NCBI GenBank assembly: GCA_963738445.1
Contig: CAVTWS010000012.1
Span: 124,001 to 188,000, forward strand
DNA: 64,000 nucleotides
Source: CAVTWS01 sp963738445
GTDB taxonomy: Bacteria; Actinomycetota; Acidimicrobiia; Acidimicrobiales; SHLQ01
Reading direction: 5' to 3'
Shown here piece after piece: positions 1-7,740 of this stretch. How positions within the stretch are numbered: the stretch's first letter is position 1; each line of letters opens with the position of its first letter. The position numbers and the translations under genes are program-made. A model generated the notes under the pieces. The model was given only the letters and a program-made list of their open reading frames with translations, was not told the origin of the DNA and searched no databases.

Positions 1-284
1 GCCGCGCCCTCCACGATGTCGATCGCTCGCCGCGTGCCCGCATCGAGGCTGGCGTTGAACAGCTGGTGCGGGTCGTCGAGCGCCGCTCCCTTGAAGAAGG
101 TGATCTTCACCTTGTCCTTGTAGGTCTCGCCGGTGCAGATGAGGCCGTCGTGCGACCAGGCCGGTACGCCGCTCGGGTTCGTGGGCTTGACCCACTTCGC
201 CTCCTCGGTGGCGTCGGGGTCGGCTTCCTGGATGAGGACGCGGATCCGGCTCATCATGTCGGTGCGCCAATCGGTTCCGGTCAT
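1..284 (-). CDS. DUF1801 domain protein, 3' end cut by window edge
   Basis: Reading leftwards, this frame gives a small globular protein beginning MTGTDWRTDMMSR and containing the DUF1801 signature region (WVKPTNPSGVPAWSHDGLIC, then TYKDKVKITFFKGA). DUF1801 proteins are small alpha/beta proteins related to the YdhG/frataxin-like fold; their role is poorly defined, with iron handling suggested for some. The C-terminus lies beyond base 1. An in-frame ATG at 302 would add six residues, but it lies inside the upstream gene. The stop of the upstream DUF1059-like gene (286-288) is one base from this start, so the two are probably co-transcribed from the dyad-containing region at 565-601. Confidence 0.72.
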   Translation of the reverse strand, partial: MTGTDWRTDMMSRIRVLIQEADPDATEEAKWVKPTNPSGVPAWSHDGLICTGETYKDKVKITFFKGAALDDPHQLFNASLDAGTRRAIDIVEGA

Positions 285-285
285 G

Positions 286-535
286 TCAGTGGCTCTCGGC
301 ATGGCTCGGCAAGGCGGCGAAGCCACGCTGCACCTGCTGATACCACTTCATGCCGGAGATCGGTCGCCGCCAGCGCGCCTTCATGTCACGCAGAGCGGAC
401 TGGTGGTCGACGTCGCCCGCGGCCACGATGTTGCGGAGGTGGCGGTCCTGGGCGTGGACGATGTCGTTCGCATCGGCACCCGAGTGCCGCGAGATCGCAC
501 GCTCCTCCCAGTTGGCGGCACGTCATCGTCTTCAT
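286..535 (-). pseudogene. DUF1059-like small protein, one frameshift
   Basis: The start at 535 gives MKTMTCRQLGGACDLA, the hallmark N-terminus of DUF1059 small proteins. The frame is then lost, and the neighbouring frame continues HSGADANDIVHAQDRHL and later RWRRPISGMKWYQQ, as homologues do, ending at 286. One extra base near 487-488 (reverse strand GCGGCA) accounts for the break. The joined product would be about 82 residues. Function is unknown; similar small proteins are often next to DUF1801 genes, as here. The break could be a sequencing indel, since both halves look fully conserved. Confidence 0.68.
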
Positions 536-564
536 CTTCGTCTCCTCGGTTGCCTGAACCCTAG

Positions 565-601
565 TGACAGCAACACTCTCATATCGAGAGTTCCACTGTC
601 A
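565..601. promoter_or_regulatory. nested inverted repeat, likely operator
   Basis: A symmetric 37-bp site: TGACAG, 4 bases, ACTCTC, 5 bases, GAGAGT, 4 bases, CTGTCA. Both arm pairs are perfect and share one centre near 583. It sits about 30 bp upstream of the DUF1059-like start (535) and 155 bp upstream of the EthD gene (756). The inner 17-bp palindrome has the size of a TetR/MarR-type operator. The regulator is unknown; the nearest TetR is the broken one at 3.4-3.95 kb. Confidence 0.55.
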
Positions 602-755
602 ATAAATGACGACGCTGCGCTCGGCGGCAGGACGTTCAGCCGGCGGGTGAAGGTCCGCACCAGGCTGACGTACGCGACACTGGTGCCGGGACACCGTCGC
701 AGGATCGTCTCAACGTGGCGGCCGATCGCGAACCGCACGACACCGGGAGCTCGCC

Positions 756-1475
756 GTGGAAAAAGTCGTGTACGTCGTCTACCTCGACATCGATTCGGCG
801 CCGTTCGAACCGGACCGCATCCGGCGGACCGCGGCTGATTTGGTTCGGTCGCTCGACGCCGACCGGTACCCCGATGTCGCGCTCCAGGTCGAGGACCATG
901 ACGCGACGAGCCGTTGGCAGGGCCCCACGCCGGCTTCGGGCCGGCGCGTGGCGGCGATCCTGTCGGCGTGGACGGAGTGCGCGGACGACGTGGAGGACCT
1001 CGAGCGGGCGGTGGTGGCGCTCAGCCCGCACGTCGCCGGCTTCGTCGTCACCGAATCGGTGCCGCGGTGGCGGACCGAACGGACGACGAGCGTCACCGAT
1101 ACCCAGCCGGGCGTGATCGTGACGTCGTTGCTCTGCCGGGCCCCGGTGATGTCACGCGACGAGTTCGTCGCCCACTGGCGTGATGTCCACCAGCCGATGT
1201 CGCTACGGATCCACCCCCAGTGGAGGTACGTGCGAAACGTCGTGTCGCGTGTCCTCACATCGGGAGCGCCCGAGATCGACGCCGTCTGTGAGGAGGGCTT
1301 CGAGTCGGTCGACGACGTGCTCGATCCGCAGCGGTTCTTCGGCGCCGACGTGTCGACGGCGACCTGGCAGGACAACGTCCGCACCATCCGCGACGACATC
1401 CCGCAGTTCCTCGATCCGGCGCGAACGACCGCGACGATCATGCGTGAGGTCCGTGTGCGCAGCTTCCGCCGGTAA
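756..1475 (+). CDS. EthD-domain protein
   Basis: 239 residues from a GTG start; GGGAG at 745-749 lies six bases upstream. The C-terminal half (about residues 120-235) matches the EthD dimeric alpha/beta-barrel pattern: a hydrophobic strand (GVIVTSLLCRAPVMS), then DEFVAHWRDVHQPM, where the H-W-x3-H segment is typical, and the late FFGADVSTATW stretch. The N-terminal half resembles a second, degenerate ferredoxin-like repeat. EthD-type proteins accompany P450/ether degradation and other catabolic clusters; no enzymatic activity is established for most. The gene stands alone on the plus strand between the DUF1059 region and the glycosylase-like gene. Confidence 0.72.
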   Translation: MEKVVYVVYLDIDSAPFEPDRIRRTAADLVRSLDADRYPDVALQVEDHDATSRWQGPTPASGRRVAAILSAWTECADDVEDLERAVVALSPHVAGFVVTESVPRWRTERTTSVTDTQPGVIVTSLLCRAPVMSRDEFVAHWRDVHQPMSLRIHPQWRYVRNVVSRVLTSGAPEIDAVCEEGFESVDDVLDPQRFFGADVSTATWQDNVRTIRDDIPQFLDPARTTATIMREVRVRSFRR

Positions 1476-1538
1476 GGGCGCGGGTCCGCGCCGGACGGCG
1501 GTGCCGTGGCGTGAGTCGCGGGCCGGGCAGAATGCCCT

Positions 1539-2777
1539 GTGGTGTCCGTCCATCTGTCCAACGCCCACGCTCGGCGCATCGCGCTGGCCGCCCAGGGGTT
1601 CGCCGAGCCTCGCCCCGCCGGTCGAGTCGACCGTCGGCACCTGCGGCGGCTGATCGACCGCATGGGCCTCATCCAGATCGACTCGGTCAACGTGCTGGTC
1701 CGGAGCCAGGAGCTCCCGCTCTTCGCCCGGCTCGGCCCCCATCCCCGCACGTTGATCCACGAGGCGACCCGGGCCGGTGAGCTGTTCGAGTACTGGGTGC
1801 ACGAGGCGAGCCTCGTCCCGACGGACCACTATCACCTGCACCGATGGCGGATGGCCGAACCGCATCGCTGGGCCGGCATGCGGAACCACGCGGCAGAGCA
1901 CTCTGCATACATCGAGACGGTGTTCGAGCGAGTGGCCGACGAAGGGCCGCTCGTCGCCGGCGACCTGAAGGCGAGAGTGGGCAGGAAGGGGACCTGGTGG
2001 GACTACGACGACGGCAAGATCGCCCTCGAGGTGCTCTTCTCGGACGGGCGGGTCGCCGCCCAGCGCCGGCCGCGTGACTTCGCCCGGGTGTACGACGTTC
2101 CCGAGCGCATGATCCCCGCCGAGGCCCTCGCCCGGCCGGCACCGAACGCCGCGGAGGCGCACAAGGAGCTGCTCGTCATGGCGGCCCGTCACCACGGGAT
2201 CGGCACGCTGCACGACCTGGCCGACTACCACCGCCTGGCCCTCGGCCCATCAAAGGTGGCGCTCGCCGAGTTGGTGGAGGAAGGCCGGGTGCTGCCCGCC
2301 ACCGTCGCCGGTTGGACGCAGCCGGCGTACCTGCACCCCGACGCCCGCCTGCCCCGCTGGATCCGAGCCCGAGCGCTGCTGAGCCCGTTCGATCCGCTGG
2401 TCTGGAACCGTGACCGCACGCTCCGCCTGTTCGGGTTCCACTACCGCATCGAGATCTACACCCCGGCGCCCAAGCGGCAATTCGGCTACTACGTGCTGCC
2501 GTTCCTCCTGGGCGACACCCTGGTGGGCCGGGTCGACCTCAAGGCGGATCGGGCCGGCGGTGCCTTGCTGGTGCAGCACGCCTGGGCCGAGCCGGGGGCC
2601 GACGAGACCCTCGTCGCCCGAGAGTTGCTGGCCGAGCTGGCGCTCATGGCGAGCTGGCTGGAGCTCGACCGGATCGAGGTGACGGGTCGGGGAAGCCTGG
2701 GGCCGGAGCTGCTGGCCGCGAGCCGCCAGACGTCCGGAGAGTCCAGCCGGCCGTTCGGGCCGGGGCCGATGGCGTAG
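1539..2777 (+). CDS. winged-helix DNA glycosylase of the YcaQ/AlkX (HTH_42) family
   Basis: 412 residues; two consecutive GTG codons (1539, 1542) are possible starts. The family is recognised by an N-terminal helical part with IQIDSVNVLVRSQ, matching the Q-hydrophobic-D catalytic motif described for YcaQ-type crosslink-unhooking glycosylases (as opposed to Q-x-Q in AlkZ), and by later winged-helix blocks such as RARALLSPFDPLVWNRDR and HYRIEIYTPAPKRQFGYY. These enzymes excise alkylated bases or unhook interstrand crosslinks in DNA. Length fits the family (about 370-420). The neighbours do not suggest a pathway. Confidence is good for the family and moderate for the exact activity. Confidence 0.85.
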   Translation: MVSVHLSNAHARRIALAAQGFAEPRPAGRVDRRHLRRLIDRMGLIQIDSVNVLVRSQELPLFARLGPHPRTLIHEATRAGELFEYWVHEASLVPTDHYHLHRWRMAEPHRWAGMRNHAAEHSAYIETVFERVADEGPLVAGDLKARVGRKGTWWDYDDGKIALEVLFSDGRVAAQRRPRDFARVYDVPERMIPAEALARPAPNAAEAHKELLVMAARHHGIGTLHDLADYHRLALGPSKVALAELVEEGRVLPATVAGWTQPAYLHPDARLPRWIRARALLSPFDPLVWNRDRTLRLFGFHYRIEIYTPAPKRQFGYYVLPFLLGDTLVGRVDLKADRAGGALLVQHAWAEPGADETLVARELLAELALMASWLELDRIEVTGRGSLGPELLAASRQTSGESSRPFGPGPMA

Positions 2778-2785
2778 GGTGCCAC

Positions 2786-3148
2786 ATGGCAAACAAATCG
2801 AACCAACCCACCAACTCCAAGAAGCCAGGCCGAACCCTGAAGGAAAAACGGGTCGCCAAGCAGGTCAAGGAGGACGCCAAGACGGTGGCCCACAAGGCCT
2901 GGGAGAAGTGGAAAGGAAGCGACTCACGCTCCTTCGGTCGTTGCGCTGACCAGATCGGCGAGGATCTCCCGATGGGCCGCCGGGCAGCCGATCTCGTTGC
3001 GGCCGAGGGTCACGTCCGTGTGGCCGGCGGCCAAACCCCGCCCCGACCGTTCCAGGACAGGAGCGTCCTCGTTGCTGACGAAACCCTGAATCCGGGGACG
3101 GTAGTCCTCGCAGAACGCCGCCACCTCACCGGTCAGCGGCTTGCGTGA
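2786..3148 (+). CDS. small lysine-rich protein, chimeric C-terminus
   Basis: ATG at 2786, eight bases after the previous stop. The first about 48 residues (MANKSNQPTNSKKPGRTLKE onward, very rich in K) look like a genuine small basic actinobacterial protein. From about base 2924 the frame is simply the antisense of the Rieske-oxygenase remnant on the minus strand, so residues about 48-120 are probably not native. The simplest reading is that the original stop was lost when the remnant was juxtaposed. Function unknown; nucleic-acid binding is possible from composition only. Confidence 0.4.
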   Translation: MANKSNQPTNSKKPGRTLKEKRVAKQVKEDAKTVAHKAWEKWKGSDSRSFGRCADQIGEDLPMGRRAADLVAAEGHVRVAGGQTPPRPFQDRSVLVADETLNPGTVVLAERRHLTGQRLA

Positions 3149-3360
3149 CAGCATCGTGTGGCGGATGGTGCTGGACCCCGGAGTCGGGCCTGGGAAGAGT
3201 TGGAGCATCTCGCCGCCCGGAGCGACTTGGCGATCACGGTGTTCGGGTAGACGTAGTAGATGTTGCTGCACAGCTCCATCTCCGGCGGCTCGGGCATCTC
3301 GGCCAGGGCGCGTGTCGGGACGCCGAGGCAGTGGTGGCGCCGGAACCAGCGTGCCCGCCA
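2924..3360 (-). pseudogene. Rieske oxygenase alpha-subunit remnant (C-terminal part only)
   Basis: On the minus strand one frame reads CLGVPTRALAEMPEPPEM and ELCSNIYYVYPNTVIAKS. A second frame then continues GGEMLQLFPGPTPGSSTIRH and SNEDAPVLERSGRGL to a stop at 2924. This matches the C-terminal catalytic domain of ring-hydroxylating oxygenase large subunits. The N-terminal Rieske [2Fe-2S] domain (C-x-H ... C-x2-H) is absent, and a frameshift lies near 3180-3190. The remnant runs directly into the 3' end of the TetR pseudogene, as expected if a deletion fused the two. It cannot make an active enzyme. Confidence 0.7.
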
Positions 3361-3379
3361 CGTAGCACCTCATCGACGC

Positions 3380-3950
3380 GGGAGACTCCACCGGTGAGTC
3401 GTCGTACCGCTCGCTCGTACTCGTCGACGATGCCGGTCACGTCGATGTGTCCCGCGGCGAATCGGGAGATCAGGCCCTGCGTGAGATGCCCGAGGATGAT
3501 CGACACGTCAGCGGTGAAGGCGGGGTCGTAGCCGGCGAACTGCCGTGCTGCAGCAGGGAGCACGACCTCCTCGCCCTGCTCGGCCAGTCGCTCGCCGCCG
3601 GGCAGCAGCGCGGCCTGGACAAAGACCCGCAACATCGTGGGGTTCCGCTCCCAGGGAGCGAACAGGTGCCCGAAGGACCGGACGAGGATGTCGGCGAGCG
3701 GTTCGTCCGGATGTGGCGCCGGAAGTGGTCGCTAGACGTTCTCGGCCATCCATCGCTCGACCGCGGCGATGACGAGGTCGTCTCGCGAAGGGAAGTGCTT
3801 GTAGACGGTGCTCAGGGAGACGCGGGCCGCCCTGGCCACGTTTCGCAACTGGAGACCGTCGTAGCCGGCCGAGCTGAGCTGTTCGGCGACGACGTCGAGG
3901 ATCGTGCCCACGACCGGATCCCGCCCAGGATCTGGTGGATCGGACACCAC
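3380..3950 (-). pseudogene. TetR-family regulator with in-frame amber codon
   Basis: From a GTG pair at 3945-3950 the frame encodes a classic TetR N-terminal helix-turn-helix (GYDGLQLRNVARAARVSLST, then VYKHFPSRDDLVIAAVERWM). A TAG at 3732-3734 follows, and the same frame goes straight on with PLADILVRSFGHLF, LRVFVQAALLPGGERL and IDVTGIVDEYERAVRRL, a normal TetR ligand-binding domain. The break is therefore a single nonsense substitution, not an indel. Its own stop is missing because the frame reads on into the Rieske remnant. It probably once controlled the divergent P450 and/or the adjacent Rieske oxygenase. The C-terminal boundary is approximate. Confidence 0.75.
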
Positions 3951-4035
3951 TGAAGCGGCCAACGGAGCTCCCTTGGCGAGGCGCCGAACAGTTTGCCGCC
4001 TCCGGACCACAGATGCGTGCCGACCACCCCCATCC

Positions 4036-4149
4036 CGCCGCCCAAGTCGATCCCGCCCCCCAAGTCGAACTGTGCGCGCCAGGCGACACGGATGTCGGCT
4101 CACGCGCGCAGTTCGAGATGGGGTTGGGGGGCGCAGTTCGAGATGGGGG
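4036..4149. repeat. clustered direct and inverted GTTCGA/G-run repeats
   Basis: Two copies on one strand (around 4040-4050 and 4055-4079, core CAAGTCGA preceded by a C run) face two on the other (4104-4123 and 4130-4149, core GCGCAGTTCGAGATGGGG). The GCGCGC and AGTTCGA parts of 4061-4079 can pair with 4104-4117. It lies in the divergent gap between the TetR pseudogene and the P450. The A-GTTCG plus G-run composition recalls the repeats at 12.1-12.3 and 39.7-39.8 kb. Confidence 0.55.
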
Positions 4150-4247
4150 TGCGAGCGGCGGGCGGGGCGCACGGCTGTGGCATCCTCGTGTCGCGCATTC
4201 GCACGCTTGCCCGGGTTGCCGGGTGGCCGGAACGAGGGGACGCGTTC

Positions 4248-5447
4248 GTGCCTCATGTGATCGACATGTACGACCCTGACCTGTACGTCGACGAGAGCTA
4301 CCACGACGTGCTCACCCAGCTGCGGGCCGCGGACCCGGTGCACTGGCAGGACATGCCCGGTGAGCCCGGATTCTGGGCGATCCTCAAACACGCCGACGTC
4401 AGCCATGTCGCCCGCCATCCGGAGCTCTTCTCGGCCATGCAGCTCGGGGTGATGCTCCAGGACCCCCCGCCGGCCCAGCGGGAACGGATCGGCGACATGT
4501 TGCTGATGATGGATCCGCCGAAGCACACGGCGTTTCGCAAACCGTTGGCGGACAGCTTCAAGGCTCGGGTCATCGGTCAGCTGGAGGATCGCATCCGCGA
4601 CATCTGCCGCACCATCCTCGCCGAGGCCGCCGAACACGGTGAGGTCGAGTTCGTCCACGATGTCGCCGGGCTCCTGCCGAACCAGGTCATCGGGGAGCTG
4701 TTCGGCATCCCCGAGCAGGACTGGGCCGACATCCGGGTGTGGGCGGAGCAATCCACCAGCTCCCAGGATCCCGAGCTCGTCGGTGAGGACCACGATCCGC
4801 ACGCCGTCGGCAAGCTGGTGACCTACGCCATGGATCTCGCGGCCCAGCGTCGCCGGGAGGCGCCTCGGGAGGATCTCACCAGCCTGATCCTCGCCGGGAA
4901 CTTCGGCGGTCGTGCCATGACCGACGTCGAGTTCGGTTCGTTCTTCAACCAGCTCGTGGTCGCCGGCAACGACACCACGAAGGGCATGTTGGCCGCCGGC
5001 GTCAACGTGTTGCTCGACCACCCCGATCAACTCGACGATCTGCGACGCGACCGCACGCTCCTTCCCGGGGCGGTGGAGGAGATCCTCCGGTTCGTCCCGC
5101 CGCTCCATCACTTCCGGCGAACCGCGACCGCTGACACCGAGATCCGCGGCGTCGCCATCGCCGCCGGTGACAAGGTGGCCATGTGGTACACCTCGGCCAA
5201 CCGGGACGAGGACGTCTTCGCCGACCCGCATCGTTTCGACATCCGCCGGAGTCCGAACCCGCACCTGTCGTTCGGCATCGCCCAGCACTTCTGCCTGGGT
5301 GTCCACCTGGCCCGCCTCGAGGGCCGGGTCTTCTTCGACGAGCTCCTGGCCGCCTTCCCGAGCATCGAGCGCACGGGTGAACCCCGCCGCATCCGCTCGA
5401 ACCTCAACAACGGCCTCAAGTCCCTACCGCTCAGCCTGCGCCGCTGA
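4248..5447 (+). CDS. cytochrome P450
   Basis: Start chosen at GTG 4248 because GAGGGGA (4234-4240) sits seven bases upstream; product about 399 residues, normal for bacterial class I P450s. Seen: helix-I VVAGNDTTK, the ExxR motif in EEILRFVPP, and the haem loop FGIAQHFCLG with the axial Cys. The fourth position of the haem loop is Ala instead of the usual Gly. P450s of this soluble type hydroxylate hydrophobic substrates using ferredoxin electrons; no ferredoxin or reductase gene is adjacent. The gene diverges from the broken TetR. The codons at 5429-5449 form a 7-bp stem hairpin. Substrate unknown. Confidence 0.93.
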   Translation: MPHVIDMYDPDLYVDESYHDVLTQLRAADPVHWQDMPGEPGFWAILKHADVSHVARHPELFSAMQLGVMLQDPPPAQRERIGDMLLMMDPPKHTAFRKPLADSFKARVIGQLEDRIRDICRTILAEAAEHGEVEFVHDVAGLLPNQVIGELFGIPEQDWADIRVWAEQSTSSQDPELVGEDHDPHAVGKLVTYAMDLAAQRRREAPREDLTSLILAGNFGGRAMTDVEFGSFFNQLVVAGNDTTKGMLAAGVNVLLDHPDQLDDLRRDRTLLPGAVEEILRFVPPLHHFRRTATADTEIRGVAIAAGDKVAMWYTSANRDEDVFADPHRFDIRRSPNPHLSFGIAQHFCLGVHLARLEGRVFFDELLAAFPSIERTGEPRRIRSNLNNGLKSLPLSLRR

Positions 5448-5503
5448 GCCTCCGACATGACGACGGAGCTGCCACCGAACCGCATGCGCGACAGACTCGA
5501 CGG

Positions 5504-5860
5504 ATGAACGATCTCGGCGACGGGCGGTCGACCCATCGGCGCCGCCAGACTTCGGACGGCGATGTTCTCGGCTCGACCTTCGACGTGGTGGAGCTCCTGT
5601 CAGGTGCTGGGGTGGTCGGACTCGTGGTGGGGGCAGTGGCTGCCATCATCTACGGCACCGCCTCACTTATCCGGCGCCTCGTCAGGCCCCGGAAGGGTGT
5701 CTGGCGAGCAGCGTCGCCTGACTCGGGACCCGGATACCGGTCAGCCTGCGCCGCTGAGCTCCCGACCGGCCGCATCGAGGTGGACCGGGGAGATCGCCTC
5801 GACCACGCCGCCCGCGGCGGCCGATCGACGGATGGCGTCGATCACGATCATCTCGGCTAG
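5504..5860 (+). CDS. possible small membrane protein
   Basis: Begins MNDLGDGRSTHRRRQTS and has one convincing transmembrane stretch at about residues 32-55 (LLSGAGVVGLVVGAVAAIIY) followed by a basic patch (RRLVRPRKG), consistent with a single-span inner-membrane protein. After base 5741 the frame overlaps the 3' end of the convergent oxidoreductase and loses character, so the true protein may be shorter or truncated. No family recognised. The stretch 5448-5740 holds nothing else I can identify. Confidence 0.35.
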   Translation: MNDLGDGRSTHRRRQTSDGDVLGSTFDVVELLSGAGVVGLVVGAVAAIIYGTASLIRRLVRPRKGVWRAASPDSGPGYRSACAAELPTGRIEVDRGDRLDHAARGGRSTDGVDHDHLG

Positions 5861-6847
5861 CCCATCGACGAAGGTCGCCGGTTCGATGTCGAGCGAGGGC
5901 GACGAACCGTCGATAGCTCGTCGCACGCGAAGGGTGAAGCGTGAGTACGCACTGATCTCGAGTCCGACGGGCCAGGGAAGGTCGACCTCGGAATCCGCGG
6001 CGTCGGCGGCGGCGAGATCCTCGTCGGGCTCGACGACGTGGCGGCCGGAGTGGTCGCCCACCACGACCTGGTCGCGGATGAGCGCAGCCGTTCCGGCCGA
6101 GCCGACCACGATCGTGGCGCCGACGGGCTCGGGGAGCCACGACGCCCCGCTCTCGGCCAGGCTGCCGATCGCTCCGCTGTCGCACGTGAAGTGAACGAGG
6201 AACGAATCGTCGACAGGTCGGTTGCGGTCACCGGCCGCGCACACCGCCCCGCTCACCGAGATGATCTCGCCCAACCACGTGCGCAGCCGATCGATCGAGT
6301 GCGATCCCGAGGCGCCGAGCCAACCGCCACCGCGGCGATCGTCGAACCACCAGTCGGGGAATCGAAACCCGTTGGGCGCACCCACCATGGGCGAGGTCGA
6401 AACGATTGTGGCGAAGCGCAGCTCGCCGATCGCTCCGCTGCGAAGGACTCGCGACATGGTGGCCTGGCTCGTGGCGAACCGGAACTCGTGACCCACCATG
6501 TGGACCACTCCGGCGTCCTCGGCGGCGCCCAGCATGGAGCGCGCCTCCGCCGCGTCGGCGGCGAACGGCTTCTCACACACGACATGCCGGCCGGCGGCGA
6601 TCGCTTCGAGAGCCAGCGGTCCATGCGTGTCCGGCGGGGTGGCGATGGCCACCAGGTCGGTGCCTGGTGCCCGAAGCGCCTCGGTCAACGAACCCCACGT
6701 GCGGTCGACGCCGACACGGGCTGCCCGACGCGCGGTGCGGTCGGGGTCCCGGCCGACGATCCCGACCACATCGAAGCCGGCGGCCCGGAAGGCAGGCACC
6801 TGGATGCGGCACCCGAATCCCGTACCTACGACGATCACCCCGGTCAC
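5741..6847 (-). CDS. Gfo/Idh/MocA-family oxidoreductase
   Basis: 368 residues. The N-terminal Rossmann fold shows VIVVGTGFGCRIQVPAF with GxGxG-like spacing, followed by the family hallmark HVVCEKPFA, whose Lys is the conserved catalytic/cofactor residue, and a C-terminal alpha/beta dimerisation domain (HEFRFATSQATMSR onward). These enzymes oxidise or reduce sugars, cyclitols or other polyols with NAD(P). It is translationally coupled by a four-base overlap (6844-6847) to the SDR upstream, and both follow the TetR gene, suggesting one regulated oxidation unit. Substrate unknown. Confidence 0.88.
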   Translation of the reverse strand: MTGVIVVGTGFGCRIQVPAFRAAGFDVVGIVGRDPDRTARRAARVGVDRTWGSLTEALRAPGTDLVAIATPPDTHGPLALEAIAAGRHVVCEKPFAADAAEARSMLGAAEDAGVVHMVGHEFRFATSQATMSRVLRSGAIGELRFATIVSTSPMVGAPNGFRFPDWWFDDRRGGGWLGASGSHSIDRLRTWLGEIISVSGAVCAAGDRNRPVDDSFLVHFTCDSGAIGSLAESGASWLPEPVGATIVVGSAGTAALIRDQVVVGDHSGRHVVEPDEDLAAADAADSEVDLPWPVGLEISAYSRFTLRVRRAIDGSSPSLDIEPATFVDGLAEMIVIDAIRRSAAAGGVVEAISPVHLDAAGRELSGAG

Positions 6848-7716
6848 GGCGCACCGTCAGGGTCCGCGACGGGCGAGGGCAGCGACCAGCCGGGGAGGAG
6901 CCCGAGCTCACTGCAGAGCTCCTGGGCCTCGATGTTCTGGCCGTTCAACCTGGCGGCATCAGGGGACTCGAGGAGCCAGGCGCACACTTTGCCGATGAGG
7001 GCCGGCGGGGCGCCCTGGGAGGTGTCGAAGCCGAACGCGCCCATGTCCTGGATCATGCGTTCGGTCAGGATGAAGCCGGGCTGGACGTTGAAGGCCCTGA
7101 TTCCGAGCTCGGCCGTCTCCAGGGCCAGGATGCCGGCGATCCGGTGGAGCGCACCCTTGCTCATCCCGTAGCCGAGACCCCAACCGCCCTTGCCGGCGGC
7201 GGCGGGAGGGTCGCTGTACCCCGCGCCGGAGGTGATGTTGATGACGGTGCCGCGGCCGCGCTCGATCATGTGGGGCACGATCGTCTTGATGAGCACGAGG
7301 GGGGCCAAGGTGTTGGCCTCGAGGTGGTCGCGCAGGATGCGGACGGGCGTGTCGAGGATGACGTCCATGTGGCCTGGGCCGACGTAGCGGCCGTTGTTGA
7401 CCAGCACGTCGATGTGGCCCCACTCACGTAGCACGCGGTCGGCGGCGGAGACGAGGGATGGGTGATCCAGCAGATCGGCCGGGATGGTCAGGCACCGGCG
7501 ACCGGTGGCCCGCACGAGATCAGCGGTGGAGTCGAGCGAGCCGGGGAGCGGGCTGGTGTCGGAGCGAGCGAGAGTTGAGCTGTGCTCGCGGGCATCGCCC
7601 TCGTGCACGGTTCGGGCGGTCAGCGCCACGTCGTAGCCGGCTGCCGCGAGCTCCAGCGCGATCCCTTTCCCGATTCCTCGGCTGGCCCCGGTGACGAAGG
7701 CGACTCTTTGGTCCAT
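6844..7716 (-). CDS. short-chain dehydrogenase/reductase
   Basis: 290 residues. Seen: nucleotide-binding TGASRGIG near the N-terminus, VLVNNGRYVG (NNAG position with the Ala replaced), the Ser region INITSGAGYSD, and YGMSK as the YxxxK catalytic pair. There is a longer than usual insertion around residues 40-60. It starts 24 bases after the TetR stop and overlaps the MocA-type gene by four bases, so the three form an operon read leftwards from about 8.3 kb. Likely oxidises or reduces a hydroxyl group on the pathway intermediate; substrate not predictable. Confidence 0.88.
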   Translation of the reverse strand: MDQRVAFVTGASRGIGKGIALELAAAGYDVALTARTVHEGDAREHSSTLARSDTSPLPGSLDSTADLVRATGRRCLTIPADLLDHPSLVSAADRVLREWGHIDVLVNNGRYVGPGHMDVILDTPVRILRDHLEANTLAPLVLIKTIVPHMIERGRGTVINITSGAGYSDPPAAAGKGGWGLGYGMSKGALHRIAGILALETAELGIRAFNVQPGFILTERMIQDMGAFGFDTSQGAPPALIGKVCAWLLESPDAARLNGQNIEAQELCSELGLLPGWSLPSPVADPDGAP

Positions 7717-7740
7717 GTGGTTCCCCCGAGTTTGACGTTC

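Noticed and set aside
3732..3734. TAG as a recoded sense codon (pyrrolysine or suppressor use)
   Set aside because: Only one TAG interrupts one gene, no recoding elements are visible, and the neighbouring oxygenase is clearly a remnant, so ordinary decay or an error is simpler.
3993..4247. N-terminal extension of the P450 back to 3993
   Set aside because: The extension translates the repeat cluster, while GTG 4248 has a well-spaced ribosome-binding site and a family-like N-terminus.
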